DNA of 64,000 nt from Saxidomus purpurata (taxonomy: Eukaryota > Mollusca > Bivalvia > Venerida > Veneridae), in contig JAFMSR010000017.1 in assembly GCA_022818135.1 (NCBI GenBank), positions 38,610,392 through 38,674,391 of the forward strand, written 5' to 3'. The notes below the pieces were generated by a model. The model ran no database searches. It was not told the origin of the DNA and saw only the letters and a list, made by a program, of their open reading frames with translations. Positions 28,001 to 34,739 of this stretch are shown piece after piece. The translations under genes and the position numbers were made by a program. Positions within the stretch are counted from its first letter, which is position 1. Each line of letters opens with the position of its first letter.

Positions 28001-31000
28001 TTTGGTCCTGTTTGTTCACGTCACCAGTACCCATATCCCATCCAAGTTTCTTACTCTGAAGAAAAACGAAGATATTAACATACATGTACAGTTACGTATA
28101 GGAAAGTTAATCTTCACCATTGCAGGAACTTGGTTTTATCTTTTGTGACAGGAGAATGAATACAAGTTGTGAAATTAAAATTCTCTACTTCAGACAAGTT
28201 ACAATTATTGTGCACTCAATCTTCTGTATTGCAACCTTTCCTGACCTTTTCTCTTAAAAATATCAAGTGGCATAAAAAAAAAAGCTTTTCAATTAAACTC
28301 ATTTTAGATTTATTTTAATCAAGTAAGACTGACGCCTATGGATTACTCATGCATGTAAAACTTTCATAACAAAGAGCAAATCAAGGTCAATTAGCGTCTG
28401 GAAAATTCTGCAAGTATGTGCATCTTACCTCCCTTTCGAGAGACATCGTGTGCAAATTCCTCTCCAGCTCCTGCACTGTCATACCCCGAGTCTGAAACAA
28501 AGATGTAATTACTTTCTCCATCAATTCATCAAACTTTGGAAAATACTGGTAAAACGAAAGAAAAATTAGTTATTTTTAGGTTTTTTTCCAATCGTTTAGA
28601 AGGCCACACCTTACATCTTGCAGCTTTGATTCTTGAAGCATAAACAATGTGTTCAATAAACATTAATTAATAAATAAATACAATTTTCAAGAATAACATT
28701 GATCTAAAAATGCCTCATTTTAGCACAAATAATCAACACAGAGACTCTCTGTAATAAATCACAAAGACACCCACCAATCATACACCAACATCACACAGAT
28801 TTTTCAATATCTTACGGTACTGCAACTTAATTTGAAACAACAATTTTACCAATGATGACTGGAATAGCTTCAAACTTTTAGGTTAACCACTAATACTTGC
28901 AAATATTCTATTATCTATGCTTTTGAGGAATTTGATAGCAGTTTTAGGGAGTGTCTCTTTTTGTGACTGCATCAATACTAATACCAATCTTTTTCACGAT
29001 CTTTCACTTGTTTACTAGGTATTCAGATGACCTACTTTAGGGTTAGGGAATATTACACCATGGGCATCTATTTGAACTGGATATTCAGTGTTCCCACTCA
29101 GTATTTTTTTCAAGGGTATACTTACCCCCTGGACACAAAAATATGGGGTAAATCTCGATTTTTGGGGGTATGAAAATTATATGATATAGTCAAGTGGCGA
29201 CCGTTTAAAATTTTTACAACCCACGGCAAGCACTTGTTATAAAACCATTTCGAGTACTTTTTCCGACTTTTAACACTACTCGTAGTTGTTTCAGTACTTG
29301 TGGATGGTAACTCTTCACTTTGTTGTTGGGCATGATGCAATCATTTATTTTATTTGCCGTGAAGCAAAACACAATGGTTTGTCTGCATCCTTTTTGCAGA
29401 CGAAGCCCGGATCATTAGATTGGTCAGACTTTTAAAGTGCTAATATTAATTCCCAGAGCATCAAATGTATGAAACCAGTCTACATTTCATGACGTCAACA
29501 GTAAATCACCAGCAGTTATGCCGACCGATTGGCCGAGAAAGTAGAATTTCCACGATCTATTTTTAGATAATACTGAGGGATTCCAGCTGAACCTGTCCTC
29601 TGCATTTTCGTACGCGCGCGATCTCGCACGTGGTGAAAATCATTTGCGCGATATTTATTTTTTTTGCGTGATTTACGTAATAATTTACCGGAGTGGGAAC
29701 ACTGATATTAAATCAATCCATTACAGGGATTTCCCTTGCCCTTTTGCAATATGAGTCACTCCCATTGCTGCTTTCCTAGGAGTCCCAGAATATTTTGGGA
29801 GTCAATAGTGATTCCAATAAAAACCTTTGTTTTTCACTGTTAAAACACTAGAATTTACAGACTTGATTGTTCACATTTGTATTAGTAATTAGATCTGTTT
29901 CCCCATATAGCACAGTGTTGGCAAAAGTTGTTTGTGAAACAGTACGTCTAATTTTGTTATAGATACCAGTACATTAAACACTTGCAACGTGTTATTAGAG
30001 AATTCAGATTAAATCAAGTGCCCACATGAATTGATGATTGAATACAACTAAAAGGATATTTAAAAGGCAAAATGAACCGTTACACTCAAAATGAATCAGC
30101 AAGTCCCAAGGACTCGTGATCATTAGTAAATGAAGGTTCTTAGGAGTCATAAACGCCTCCAGGACATGGAAAAAGCAAGTCTGGGAAATCCCTGCATTAC
30201 AAATGTTTTAATTTCAATGAATGTTGCAATAAACCCTCAAGACTTGCAAATGTTGAAGCAGTTTTCTGCAAAACTGCATCTTTTCTATTTCTCTGTCAAA
30301 AAATGCTGTTGGCAGGTTTTTTTTGCAGTTTATTTTCATGGACTGGAGTATTCAGATAATTTGCAACTCTGTCAATGTCTATTTATTAAAACTGCTAATA
30401 CTTTGGATATTAAATTACTTGAGGCCCTCGTATTACAGGGGAAGACATTTTACCAGCCAACTTACCATTATTTCTTTAAAAACATTCAAAAGGCTCATTT
30501 TTTCATATCAAAAGTAATGCAGTATTTTTCACAGATATTGCAAAAGACACAACACGTGGTCTGACAATACTTTTTCATTAACCAAGAACAGGAAAATGTT
30601 GAACGGATTAAAATAGTGCTGTAAGGATACAAGTACTATAACCAAATATAGCTCAATTATAATTCTATTCATTATTTTCATCATCCCTGAATGGAACATT
30701 TGCGATTACACAGAACAAGAGTGTTAAACTGTCACAAAATACGCCTGTCAAGAAGGCACAACTCGGTATATGGCAGTTCACTGGTTTGTGAAACCTGAAC
30801 TATAGAGCTGACGCGCTAATTGACATGCTCGAACTATAGAGCGGAGAAGTCTAATTTCATCATTTTTCGACAATTCAAGGGCTATAATCCAAAAGTGCCT
30901 TCAGCAATTTTGCTGGTTATCTTACTTGGCCTAGATATTATGCCCACAAATATTTTCACCAACTATGGTGAAGATCTCACGAAGACCGTTCTGACTTGGA

Positions 31001-32650
31001 GATCGGACAAGGTGTGGACGCCGCCAGCCTGCCACGGATGTTCACATATCAAGTCCCTTCGGGACTCTTAAAAATTCTATGATTAAAACAAAAATCAAAA
31101 ACTCAAAACGCTTCAGTTCCATTGTGCATCCAACATGGCTGTATAGTATATTACCCAACCAAGGCATCCGTAACGACCGACAAATGCACCAACTGACTTT
31201 CAAGAAGTTTGAAAGCTGTTCCATGCAAGTTATCTTTTGTGTAGAAAGGTGTTTTGGATTAAATGAAATCCATTTTTTCTGGCAGTGATTATAGTGCTAA
31301 AAGATGAGAAAAAAACTTGTAAATTCAACAACCATATTTTTTTAGAAGCTTCTTGCTCTAGGTTGCCATTGAAAAAAATGAAATTGTCAAAAATGACAAC
31401 TAATACATGAATATAACACTCAAGTCTAGAATCAACAACAGAAGTAAAGATCTAGGTAATAATTAACAAAAATGATGGAAAATGCTGGTTTTATGACACC
31501 GCTTCACTGTATGTTTATATACATTGGAATTTCAAAAGCGTTTGCAACGCTTTATTATTTGGTAGGGCATTATTTCAAATCTATACATATACTTTACAGG
31601 AATCTATACTGGAAGCCTTTTAAATGACTATATTTTCTAAAATACATTATTTTGATATAGTTTGAAAAGCTTTATTTTTTAACCAAAATCTGAATGCGAG
31701 CAGCTTTGAAGTAGGAGCAGACCCAAAATTACACTGGCCAACGCTGTTGGGCATCAGACTCCAAAATCATAATATGTAATCGTAACACCACAATTGATTG
31801 TCTTTAAATATACGATAAGTTTGTGAGTTTTAGGAAGGGTCTGATTAATAGCCCCTACCATATCTTACGCGTATTATGCAGAATTTATTGAAAATAAAAG
31901 TTAATGCTGTCAATGTCGTATTTTCAACTGTTGATTTAGCCGTAAGGTCAAAACAGAGTTATAATTCTCCACTGCATCATTATTTTTCAAAATAAAGGTA
32001 GTCTATCTGAAACACATTTGAATCTTTTAGGACCAAACGGACATTGTGCATTGCGTATTTCTGTATTGTGTTACTAAACTTCAAACTGAATTGGGTTTCA
32101 ACAGAGCAATCTTTCAGATCTTTAGTTTTCATTTTGTGATCAACATCATTCTCAGTAGTGTCACAATGCACATTTGCACTTTCACTATCGTTTAACAGTC
32201 AAAAATCAACTGCAGTTTTGAAAATGCAATAATGAAATGCAGGACATCTGTCAACATTTTGTTATTATTTCTGCACCCAAACAAAGAGATTGCACCAAGG
32301 TCATGGCCACTTATGTTTTGCACTTAGAAAATCTGGGTTAAGCACCTCCAGCCATCATGAAGATTAATTCATAAAATGCACGAGCATTTCAAACTGTTTA
32401 AACAAGATTTGTACCTGCTCCAAAACACTGTCATCTCCAACTGCCCATTTCTTACTGGAATAATTGCCAGGATCACTGGATTCTTGGGGTCTTTGAAAAA
32501 AATAGCTCACTCCTGCATCGTCTTTCGAAATGTGGCTACTTTGTCGCATGTTCGCGAGGTTACCATGTGACAGCATCGCCCGACTATCGTCCCAAGAAGT
32601 TTCATTCATGCTGACTACAGGCATCTATAGTTCATACTCGTAAACGCAAC
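3131..32650 (-). CDS. PUM: Pumilio-family RNA-binding protein, N-terminal part of gene (15 coding exons seen, 3' end outside window)
   Basis: Pumilio proteins bind UGUA-type elements in mRNA 3' UTRs through eight PUF repeats and repress the mRNA in the cytoplasm. The fifteen exons found here encode about 709 residues, then a further 36 that lead into the PUF domain. Landmarks in order: [12 protein letters not shown] near residues 36-46 with WAVGDD after it; [10 protein letters not shown] near 181-190; DPSQFDYN; a seven-Gln run; [61 protein letters not shown] and FSQDQHGSR. These match vertebrate PUM1/PUM2 in the same order. The start ATG at 32,624 directly follows an in-frame TAG in the same exon, so no upstream exon can extend the protein. 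All junctions are GT-AG and phase-consistent except the last one (3733 to 3239). PUF repeats 1-8 are absent and should lie left of position 1. Family assignment is secure; PUM1 versus PUM2 is not meaningful in a mollusc. Confidence 0.95.
3733..3859 (-). CDS. PUM: Pumilio exon 14 (127 nt, phase 1-2)
   Basis: Residues 668-709 plus two bases. Contains [20 protein letters not shown], matching [20 protein letters not shown] of human PUM1, then [17 protein letters not shown]. It ends in phase 2 at agaag|gtttg, which does not fit the phase-1 entry of the next exon seen. Confidence 0.95.
3965..4217 (-). mobile_element. tRNA-derived SINE-like element
   Basis: On the minus strand a tRNA-like head (gatagctcagtggtttag A-box part, ggggattgaatctc B-box part) at 4217-4135, followed by a body ending near 3965. 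The order is the same as in the copies at 10.0, 19.7 and 21.4 kb. Confidence 0.6.
4387..4542 (-). CDS. PUM: Pumilio exon 13 (156 nt, phase 1-1)
   Basis: Residues 616-667 plus one base. Contains [20 protein letters not shown] and [19 protein letters not shown], matching GSGSRRDSL, SLTPIG and SSPGPVGMPLPSQ of human PUM1. RRDSL is a possible basophilic kinase site (inference). Same length as exon 12. Confidence 0.95.
5137..5292 (-). CDS. PUM: Pumilio exon 12 (156 nt, phase 1-1)
   Basis: Residues 564-615 plus one base. [18 protein letters not shown], then a Gly/Ser/Asn-rich run ([13 protein letters not shown]). It corresponds to the Ser/Gly-rich SSLFSQGSAQ..LGFGSSSSLG segment of vertebrate PUM. 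Acceptor tattgcag, donor ctttg|gtagg. Confidence 0.9.
5460..5870 (+). repeat. Hairpin-core intronic repeat, copy D (long)
   Basis: Flank from 5462, core 5552-5650 with the perfect stem gtacaca-ctt-tgtgtac, then a downstream part (atggataagatttgtatata, catttaacttctgattcttt) shared with copies B and E. Confidence 0.88.
6353..7760. repeat. Composite repeat 1: duplicated head, ~147-bp tandem units, CCGA run, tail
   Basis: Head actagagctatcactaaatg occurs twice (6353, 6450). Then come about eight units of a ~147-bp repeat (ggcaataactctgtaa, agtcaagatggagttatgg, cttgaccattgtatgaagtt, ccggacaaggaaa). It ends with a gaccgaccgacc run and ttttggggtataa. The head's ATACCCCCAAAA is the inverse of the tail's TTTTGGGGGTAT. 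Confidence 0.9.
7761..8832. repeat. Composite repeat 2: headless ~147-bp array with CCGA run and tail
   Basis: Starts directly after the tail of composite 1, without a head, and carries about seven units before its own gaccgaccgacc run and ttttgggggtataa tail. Probably a tandem duplication of composite 1. Confidence 0.88.
8836..9260 (+). repeat. Hairpin-core intronic repeat, copy E (long)
   Basis: Flank from 8836, core 8934-9030, and the same downstream part as copy D. It follows directly after the end of a 147-bp array element. Confidence 0.88.
9570..9850 (+). repeat. Hairpin-core intronic repeat, copy F, followed by a partial flank
   Basis: Flank from 9570, core 9651-9747; then a second partial flank (gatcaaaatcagcctgtaca) without a core, suggesting tandem units. 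Confidence 0.85.
10010..10190 (-). mobile_element. SINE-like element, degenerate
   Basis: Minus-strand B-box-like gtgggtttgaatcccggc near 10,120-10,140, then a body containing gcgcgagtactggtgagaac and a tail near 10,010 (acaagttctttgcaa on plus). Resembles the 19.7-kb copy. Confidence 0.5.
10335..10454 (-). CDS. PUM: Pumilio exon 11 (120 nt, phase 1-1)
   Basis: Residues 524-563 plus one base. Contains [24 protein letters not shown] and [12 protein letters not shown]. The Ser/Asn/Pro-rich content fits the [20 protein letters not shown] region of human PUM1, but alignment is loose. Splice sites taacag and acttg|gtaag agree in phase with both neighbours. Confidence 0.85.
10581..11103. repeat. 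Composite repeat 3: short, degraded copy
   Basis: Head at 10,581, two to three units, then a degenerate tail in which the CCGA run has become a C-rich stretch. Lies just 3' (plus-strand sense) of Pumilio exon 11. Confidence 0.85.
11105..11970. other. Intronic stretch without recognised feature
   Basis: Between composite repeat 3 and the 37-bp minisatellite. No exon with Pumilio-like content and no clear repeat seen. Confidence 0.5.
11971..12572. repeat. 37-bp minisatellite, about 16 copies
   Basis: Unit acaaacaacagctctaaaag followed by tgttgctctcctgacac, with a few shortened copies and one larger deletion near 12,430. Confidence 0.92.
12575..13619. mobile_element. Non-autonomous element with inverted ends and four internal ~170-bp tandem units
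   Basis: Left end caagagctgtccaaaagaca then gctcgactatt; right end gaatagtcgagctaaaaa, so gctcgacta and tagtcgagc form an inverted pair. The interior has about four units (aaagtcaaacaagggccata, acaagagttatctg, agtggttactgagatatgtg, gatagtacctagcaggc). The same ends occur in many bivalve repeats known to me. Confidence 0.75.
14281..14421 (-). CDS. PUM: Pumilio exon 10 (141 nt, phase 1-1)
   Basis: Residues 477-523 plus one base. Contains [20 protein letters not shown] and [12 protein letters not shown], matching YPVLAPAAYYDQTGALV and VRLVAPAPVIIS of human PUM1. Acceptor cttacag, donor caacaag|gtgag. Confidence 0.95.
14760..14877. mobile_element. TTAA MITE family 3, partial copy
   Basis: attctagcctttagttttaa, ttttttcaatggcaagtgag and agcaagcagttttaaag match the right half of the family 3 copy at 52.85-53.2 kb. 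Confidence 0.55.
15038..15226 (-). CDS. PUM: Pumilio exon 9 (189 nt, phase 1-1)
   Basis: Residues 414-476 plus one base. Contains [20 protein letters not shown], matching [20 protein letters not shown] of human PUM1, then [13 protein letters not shown], matching LRGGASQRPLTPNQ. Acceptor gttgcag, donor cacaag|gtata. Confidence 0.95.
15350..15465 (-). mobile_element. Degenerate SINE head
   Basis: Minus-strand ggtacaggtttgaatcctgg (B-box-like) with a weak A-box further upstream (gtaacgtagtggtacaagg). Fragment only. Confidence 0.4.
16080..16265. repeat. Dispersed bivalve-type repeat (copy 1)
   Basis: Contains accctggcttgtccattttt and gatgagcaggctgatcataa; shares its layout with 19,550-19,715 and 47,545-47,690. 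Confidence 0.5.
16319..17572. repeat. 39-bp minisatellite, about 32 copies, open on both strands
   Basis: Unit tttgctatatttagtagccc then cctgaattatgtagccagc. The period is a multiple of three, so long frames run through on plus ([17 protein letters not shown]) and minus ([17 protein letters not shown]). Nothing marks either as a gene. Confidence 0.92.
17780..19020. repeat. Composite repeat 4: full head, ~8 units, C-homopolymer tail
   Basis: Head at 17,780, tandem units to 18,910, then a tail with a ~35-C run (18,972-19,005) and ttttgggggtataa ending at 19,020. The C run is a likely consensus artefact in place of a C-rich tail. Confidence 0.9.
19550..19715. repeat. Dispersed bivalve-type repeat (copy 2)
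   Basis: Contains accctgctaaatttctaaaa, ggccgttccattcattgttc and cagacagattatgatctaca. Confidence 0.55.
19735..19966 (-). mobile_element. tRNA-derived SINE-like element
   Basis: The minus-strand head has both promoter boxes: tggtgcagtagtagcgcg and gggttcgatccctacc (B box GGTTCGATCCC). The body carries a (ga)n stretch and a (ttaa)n tract near 19,780. Confidence 0.65.
20271..20345 (-). CDS. PUM: Pumilio exon 8 (75 nt, phase 1-1)
   Basis: Residues 389-413 plus one base. Contains [19 protein letters not shown], equivalent to [23 protein letters not shown] of human PUM1. The donor is gcag|gtcag; using the later gtgatt would give a stop in the next exon. First of six consecutive frame-neutral exons. 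Confidence 0.88.
20445..20468. repeat. (CA)n(TA)n microsatellite
   Basis: cacacacacatatatatata tract just right of Pumilio exon 8. Confidence 0.85.
21428..21615 (-). mobile_element. tRNA-derived SINE-like element
   Basis: Minus-strand head with gtggtgtagaggttaagg (A box) and caggttcgagccccaatg (B box GGTTCGAGCCC), followed by a body with tactagttattccaggaagt. Best preserved head of the family in this window. Confidence 0.7.
22759..22843 (-). CDS. PUM: Pumilio exon 7 (85 nt, phase 0-1), polyglutamine
   Basis: Residues 361-388 plus one base: MR, seven Gln (one CAA, six CAG), [19 protein letters not shown]. It matches [20 protein letters not shown] of human PUM1. The CAG run is a short coding microsatellite and may vary in length between alleles. 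Confidence 0.92.
23515..23770 (-). CDS. PUM: Pumilio exon 6 (256 nt, phase 2-0), glutamine-rich
   Basis: Residues 275-360. I chose the acceptor attcag (exon from 23,770) because it alone restores the frame: the split codon gives Arg followed by [18 protein letters not shown]. It then contains [17 protein letters not shown] and [19 protein letters not shown], equivalent to MEPLQFDYSGTQVPVDS of human PUM1. Ends NLDYQQQ at cag|gtttg. Confidence 0.9.
23800..24012. mobile_element. Second SINE-like family, copy 1
   Basis: Shares gtttaacacccgtttcaaca, accatcgttcctggtaaaga and the gacatgttggtggttt to agtcagggactccc stretch with copies at 39.2 and 47.7 kb. Follows a (gtt)n tract. Confidence 0.6.
24538..24719 (-). 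CDS. PUM: Pumilio exon 5 (182 nt, phase 0-2), acidic/lysine-rich
   Basis: Residues 215-274 plus two bases. It starts [15 protein letters not shown] and contains [14 protein letters not shown] and [14 protein letters not shown]. The latter matches the NGLPVQNGIDADVKDF stretch of human PUM1. Acceptor cttgcag, donor gacag|gtgtt. Low-complexity and probably disordered. Confidence 0.9.
25371..25615 (-). CDS. PUM: Pumilio exon 4 (245 nt, phase 1-0), MVEYVL motif
   Basis: Residues 133-214. Carries HRRPGSFPG, then [20 protein letters not shown]. The MVEYVL core with its flanks (GLGVSMVEYVLSSSP in human) is among the best conserved N-terminal motifs of animal Pumilio proteins. Acceptor gattgtag, donor tataat|gtaag. 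Confidence 0.95.
26900..27002. mobile_element. Short palindromic MITE-like element
   Basis: Ends tacagtcaaacttgta and acaggtttgactgta are inverted; the interior has aaagaccatatttgt against gtggtctttgttc. Related in style to 45,962-46,043. Confidence 0.55.
27932..28055 (-). CDS. PUM: Pumilio exon 3 (124 nt, phase 0-1)
   Basis: Residues 92-132 plus one base. Contains [18 protein letters not shown] and [15 protein letters not shown], corresponding to the KKFWE..DQWRDSAWG region of vertebrate PUM. Acceptor ttcttcag, donor gtctg|gtgagt. Confidence 0.92.
28429..28491 (-). CDS. PUM: Pumilio exon 2 (63 nt, phase 0-0)
   Basis: Encodes [21 protein letters not shown], residues 71-91. It aligns with the MDELNHDFQALALEGR segment of vertebrate PUM proteins. 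Acceptor gtttcag, donor gggag|gtaag. It is symmetric, so skipping keeps the frame. The 3.9-kb intron upstream holds two DNA transposons and several other repeats. Confidence 0.9.
28630..28962. mobile_element. TTAA MITE family 2, degenerate copy
   Basis: Shares atgtgttcaataaacattaa, aaaaatgcctcattttagca and gcagttttagggagtgtctc with the copies at 42.2, 52.4 and 63.4 kb. The left end is eroded. Confidence 0.65.
29086..29704. mobile_element. DNA transposon copy with 14-bp inverted ends and 5-bp target duplication
   Basis: CAGTGTTCCCACTC at 29,086 and its inverse GAGTGGGAACACTG ending at 29,704; flanked on both sides by ATATT. 619 bp long. A minus-strand frame (29,340-29,122) with [19 protein letters not shown] could be a transposase remnant. 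The ends recall hAT-like elements, but hATs usually duplicate 8 bp. Confidence 0.75.
29724..30194. mobile_element. DNA transposon copy with CAGGGATTTCCC ends and 5-bp target duplication
   Basis: CAGGGATTTCCC at 29,724 and GGGAAATCCCTG ending at 30,194, flanked by CATTA on both sides. 471 bp, non-coding as far as I can see. Only 19 bases separate it from the previous element. Confidence 0.75.
30820..31085. repeat. Dispersed bivalve-type repeat fragment
   Basis: Contains ttggcctagatattatgccc, ttcaccaactatggtgaaga and tcaagtcccttcgggactct. A resemblance to common bivalve repeats is from memory. Confidence 0.4.
31340..31715. mobile_element. TTAA MITE family 3, degenerate copy
   Basis: Right end ctgaatgcgagcagctttga, left end agaagcttcttgctct (eroded inverse); interior cgtttgcaacgctttattat is shared with the copy at 48.5 kb. 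Confidence 0.6.
32415..32650 (-). CDS. PUM: Pumilio exon with start codon (26-nt 5' UTR plus codons 1-70)
   Basis: Coding part 32,415-32,624, 70 codons, ending in phase 0 at gagcag|gtac. It holds [12 protein letters not shown] and [13 protein letters not shown], equivalent to the DDAMVDYFFQR and HRWPTGD stretches near the N-terminus of human PUM1. A second ATG at codon 6 (MNETSW) is an alternative start. Confidence 0.92.
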
Positions 32651-32859
32651 CTGAAAGACGAAAACCATGGAAAATATCTGGTATATAATGACTAATTGGA
32701 CACAATGGCGGGATCAAAATCCGGTCGCACTTGGTGCACATAATGACGGAATTTGTACTTACTGAGCAAATAAACGAACAGTGAAACCGTCTAACATGTA
32801 AATTAAAGTTGTTTTGATTTAAAGCACTATCACCAGAAAGCAGACAACATTTCATTTAC

Positions 32860-32965
32860 CAAGATGGAAGCGGATTCTTCTTGTTAGTCATTTACGTCCC
32901 CACCATCCATGGTAGACATTTTCTTTTCGAAATGAATTGTGGGTAACATGTGTCAGACACTACGT
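32860..32965 (-). promoter_or_regulatory. Putative non-coding first exon and promoter of the Pumilio gene
   Basis: A good donor (cttg|gtaaatg, boundary at 32,860) lies 209 bases upstream of an acceptor with a pyrimidine tract (tctttcag, exon from 32,650). This gives a short 5' UTR intron. Upstream on the minus strand there is a GC-richer patch with a TGACGTAG half-CRE and CCCACAATTC, and no TATA box. The transcription start is not fixed by sequence alone, so the right boundary is approximate. Confidence 0.45.
32884..32919 (-). CDS. Upstream ORF of 11 codons in the putative Pumilio 5' UTR
   Basis: Inside the putative first exon an ATG (32,919) in the context aaaATGt opens a closed reading frame, MSTMDGGDVND then TAA. 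A second in-frame ATG (codon 4) has the context accATGg, close to Kozak optimum. If this exon is transcribed, the uORF would sit upstream of the Pumilio start. Whether it is translated cannot be told from sequence. Confidence 0.35.
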   Translation of the reverse strand: MSTMDGGDVND

Positions 32966-33300
32966 CATCGTGCGGGAAAATCGAAGAATGGGAAATCCCA
33001 TTAAAGGTCATTGAAATTAGGTCACAAGACCATAAAATTGTTTTTTACTAACACTTGTGTTTCTGGCATAAATTAAACAGGTTTTTGAGGACGGTGGTGC
33101 GTTACCGCACCTGTATACACAAATTTGTAGGTCCGCGGATGTGTTTTAATTAAAATATTTCTAAATTTACCTGCATACCTTTAACAGAATGTGAGACCCC
33201 GAAAAGAAACCGCCGATGACCAGAGTCGCTGGACCGTGGTCTTCACATTTTAGTTCTTAAACGTAGTTAAGAAGAGAAAGTCGACTCATCATTGAATCAA
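32966..33300. other. Intergenic stretch upstream of the Pumilio gene
   Basis: No exon or repeat recognised; a short GC-richer patch (ggtccgcgg) at 33.13 kb. Confidence 0.4.
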
Positions 33301-33301
33301 G

Positions 33302-33733
33302 TTAAAGTGACATTATGCTCATCTTACTGCACATAGTGTATTTTTGGTGACAGTTTTATAAAAGCAATTTTCGGTTGCTGTGCATTTAAATGTGTTAAAC
33401 TAATGATAATGCCGCATTAATATTTGAAGTTGGTGCTTTAGAAATTAAAAAAATGGACAAATGAAATAATAATTCCTTTTTTGGCAGTGATCTCCCTTGT
33501 GTTATTAGTGTTGCTCGGCAGTGGAAGGGAAGCTACTCCTACATGCATTTGTTTATTTCTTAAATTGACTCTCCCAGTCAAAATAGGAAAAGTAATATTT
33601 GGAAAGTTATTATTTCTTAATGGTAGCAGAAAAAGTTTGTTGTATTGGGTTAAAGTTATTATTTCCTCTACCCTTTTCACACACACATATTTCAGCTGGA
33701 ATTTTACTTTTAAAAAATGTGCATAATTAGTGC
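33302..33733. mobile_element. TTAA MITE family 1, copy a (reverse orientation)
   Basis: Left end TTAAAGTGACATTATGC; the rest is the reverse complement of the copies at 44.2 and 49.1 kb (cactgccgagcaacactaat region, gactgggagagtcaatttaa region). The right end is mutated (gtgcataattagtgc). Confidence 0.85.
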
Positions 33734-34438
33734 ATGCATTTTTCCACATTGAAAGCTTTATTTTATGTTTGCTAATGAAATGTGAAATATTTTCATATTT
33801 TGTTAAGAGTGTGATGATAAAGAGATCTGGATCTACTGTAGGCCTAGATCTAAGTCCTTTTTTCAGTAATAGAATCTAGATTCTACATGCAAATAATATT
33901 TGTTTAAAAGTTTAATCATGTTCTATAGCATAAGCTAAAAAATAAACTTGTTTGTCTTGTGTGGATATGGAATATATTTAGGCCTATCTCAAGCAGTATA
34001 AATTTTTCACTCGCGGCTTCGCTCTCGTGAAAACAAAGATGTATTCCATATCCGCTCAAAACAAACATATCCTCTTTTTACTTACATTTGTATATGAATT
34101 TTGGGAGACTAATATGTCCTTATTCAGCTGAAAATTAGTCTAATAAATTGCTGTCACGTAAAAATAAGAGACTTATTTTCAAAGGTGCGTAGCTACCTGT
34201 ACGCAAAAAACCAGTTGCGTACACATGGTCCTCAAGAATTAAAAAAAATAACAACAAAAAGTCTAAAAATGCAATAAAAACTGAAGGGGAGGGGGTAGGC
34301 ATATATGCCGATATATTTCCTTTCTTTCAGACGAGTTCGTAACTGCGATATGTGTCGTACTTTCATTGTAATGAAATATATATCAAATATCGGAAGATTT
34401 GTCTTTCTTGAAAAGTTTCATCACCGCGAAGTTTAAAT
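33734..34438. other. Intergenic stretch with a nested hairpin (33,958-34,058)
   Basis: ggatatggaatat and gtattccatatcc form an outer stem; tttcac and gtgaaa close an inner stem around cgcggcttcgctc. The rest is AT-rich and unremarkable. Confidence 0.5.
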
Positions 34439-34572
34439 ATGGCCGAATGCCAGTCAGATTGTCCGCCTTATCTAGAGATTTTAGTCGGGAACATGAGCCT
34501 AAATGATGAAGTGAGATACAACGTTCTCACCAAGCAATGGACAAATGTCCATTCCTTCAAGTTTCCATCAAG
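34439..34572 (+). CDS. Short unidentified ORF or exon with donor-like end
   Basis: ATG at 34,439 opens a frame reading MAECQSDCPPYLEILVG, then NMSLNDEVRYNVLTKQW and TNVHSFKFPS, with a plausible donor aag|gtcagt. Codon use and the Cys/Trp content look protein-like, and the FKFPSR end recalls N-terminal parts of hAT/ZMYM-type proteins (weak). It lies 170 bases before the LINE and could be a first exon or a transposon remnant. Confidence 0.25.
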
Positions 34573-34739
34573 GTCAGTGGAAAGTTGATATTATTCATAT
34601 TGCAGATAACGATGAAACTCTATTCTCTATTAACTATAGGTCCTAAAAAACATTTTTTTTCTTTAAAAGATGTAGACATGAGTAGTGTTTACTTTTTCCA
34701 TCTCAAGCCATACACTTAACAACTATTATAACGCTACCC

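Noticed and set aside
30130..30564. 144-codon plus ORF
   Set aside because: It begins inside the CAGGGATTTCCC transposon copy, has no recognised motif and no splice context; length alone is not enough in AT-rich DNA.
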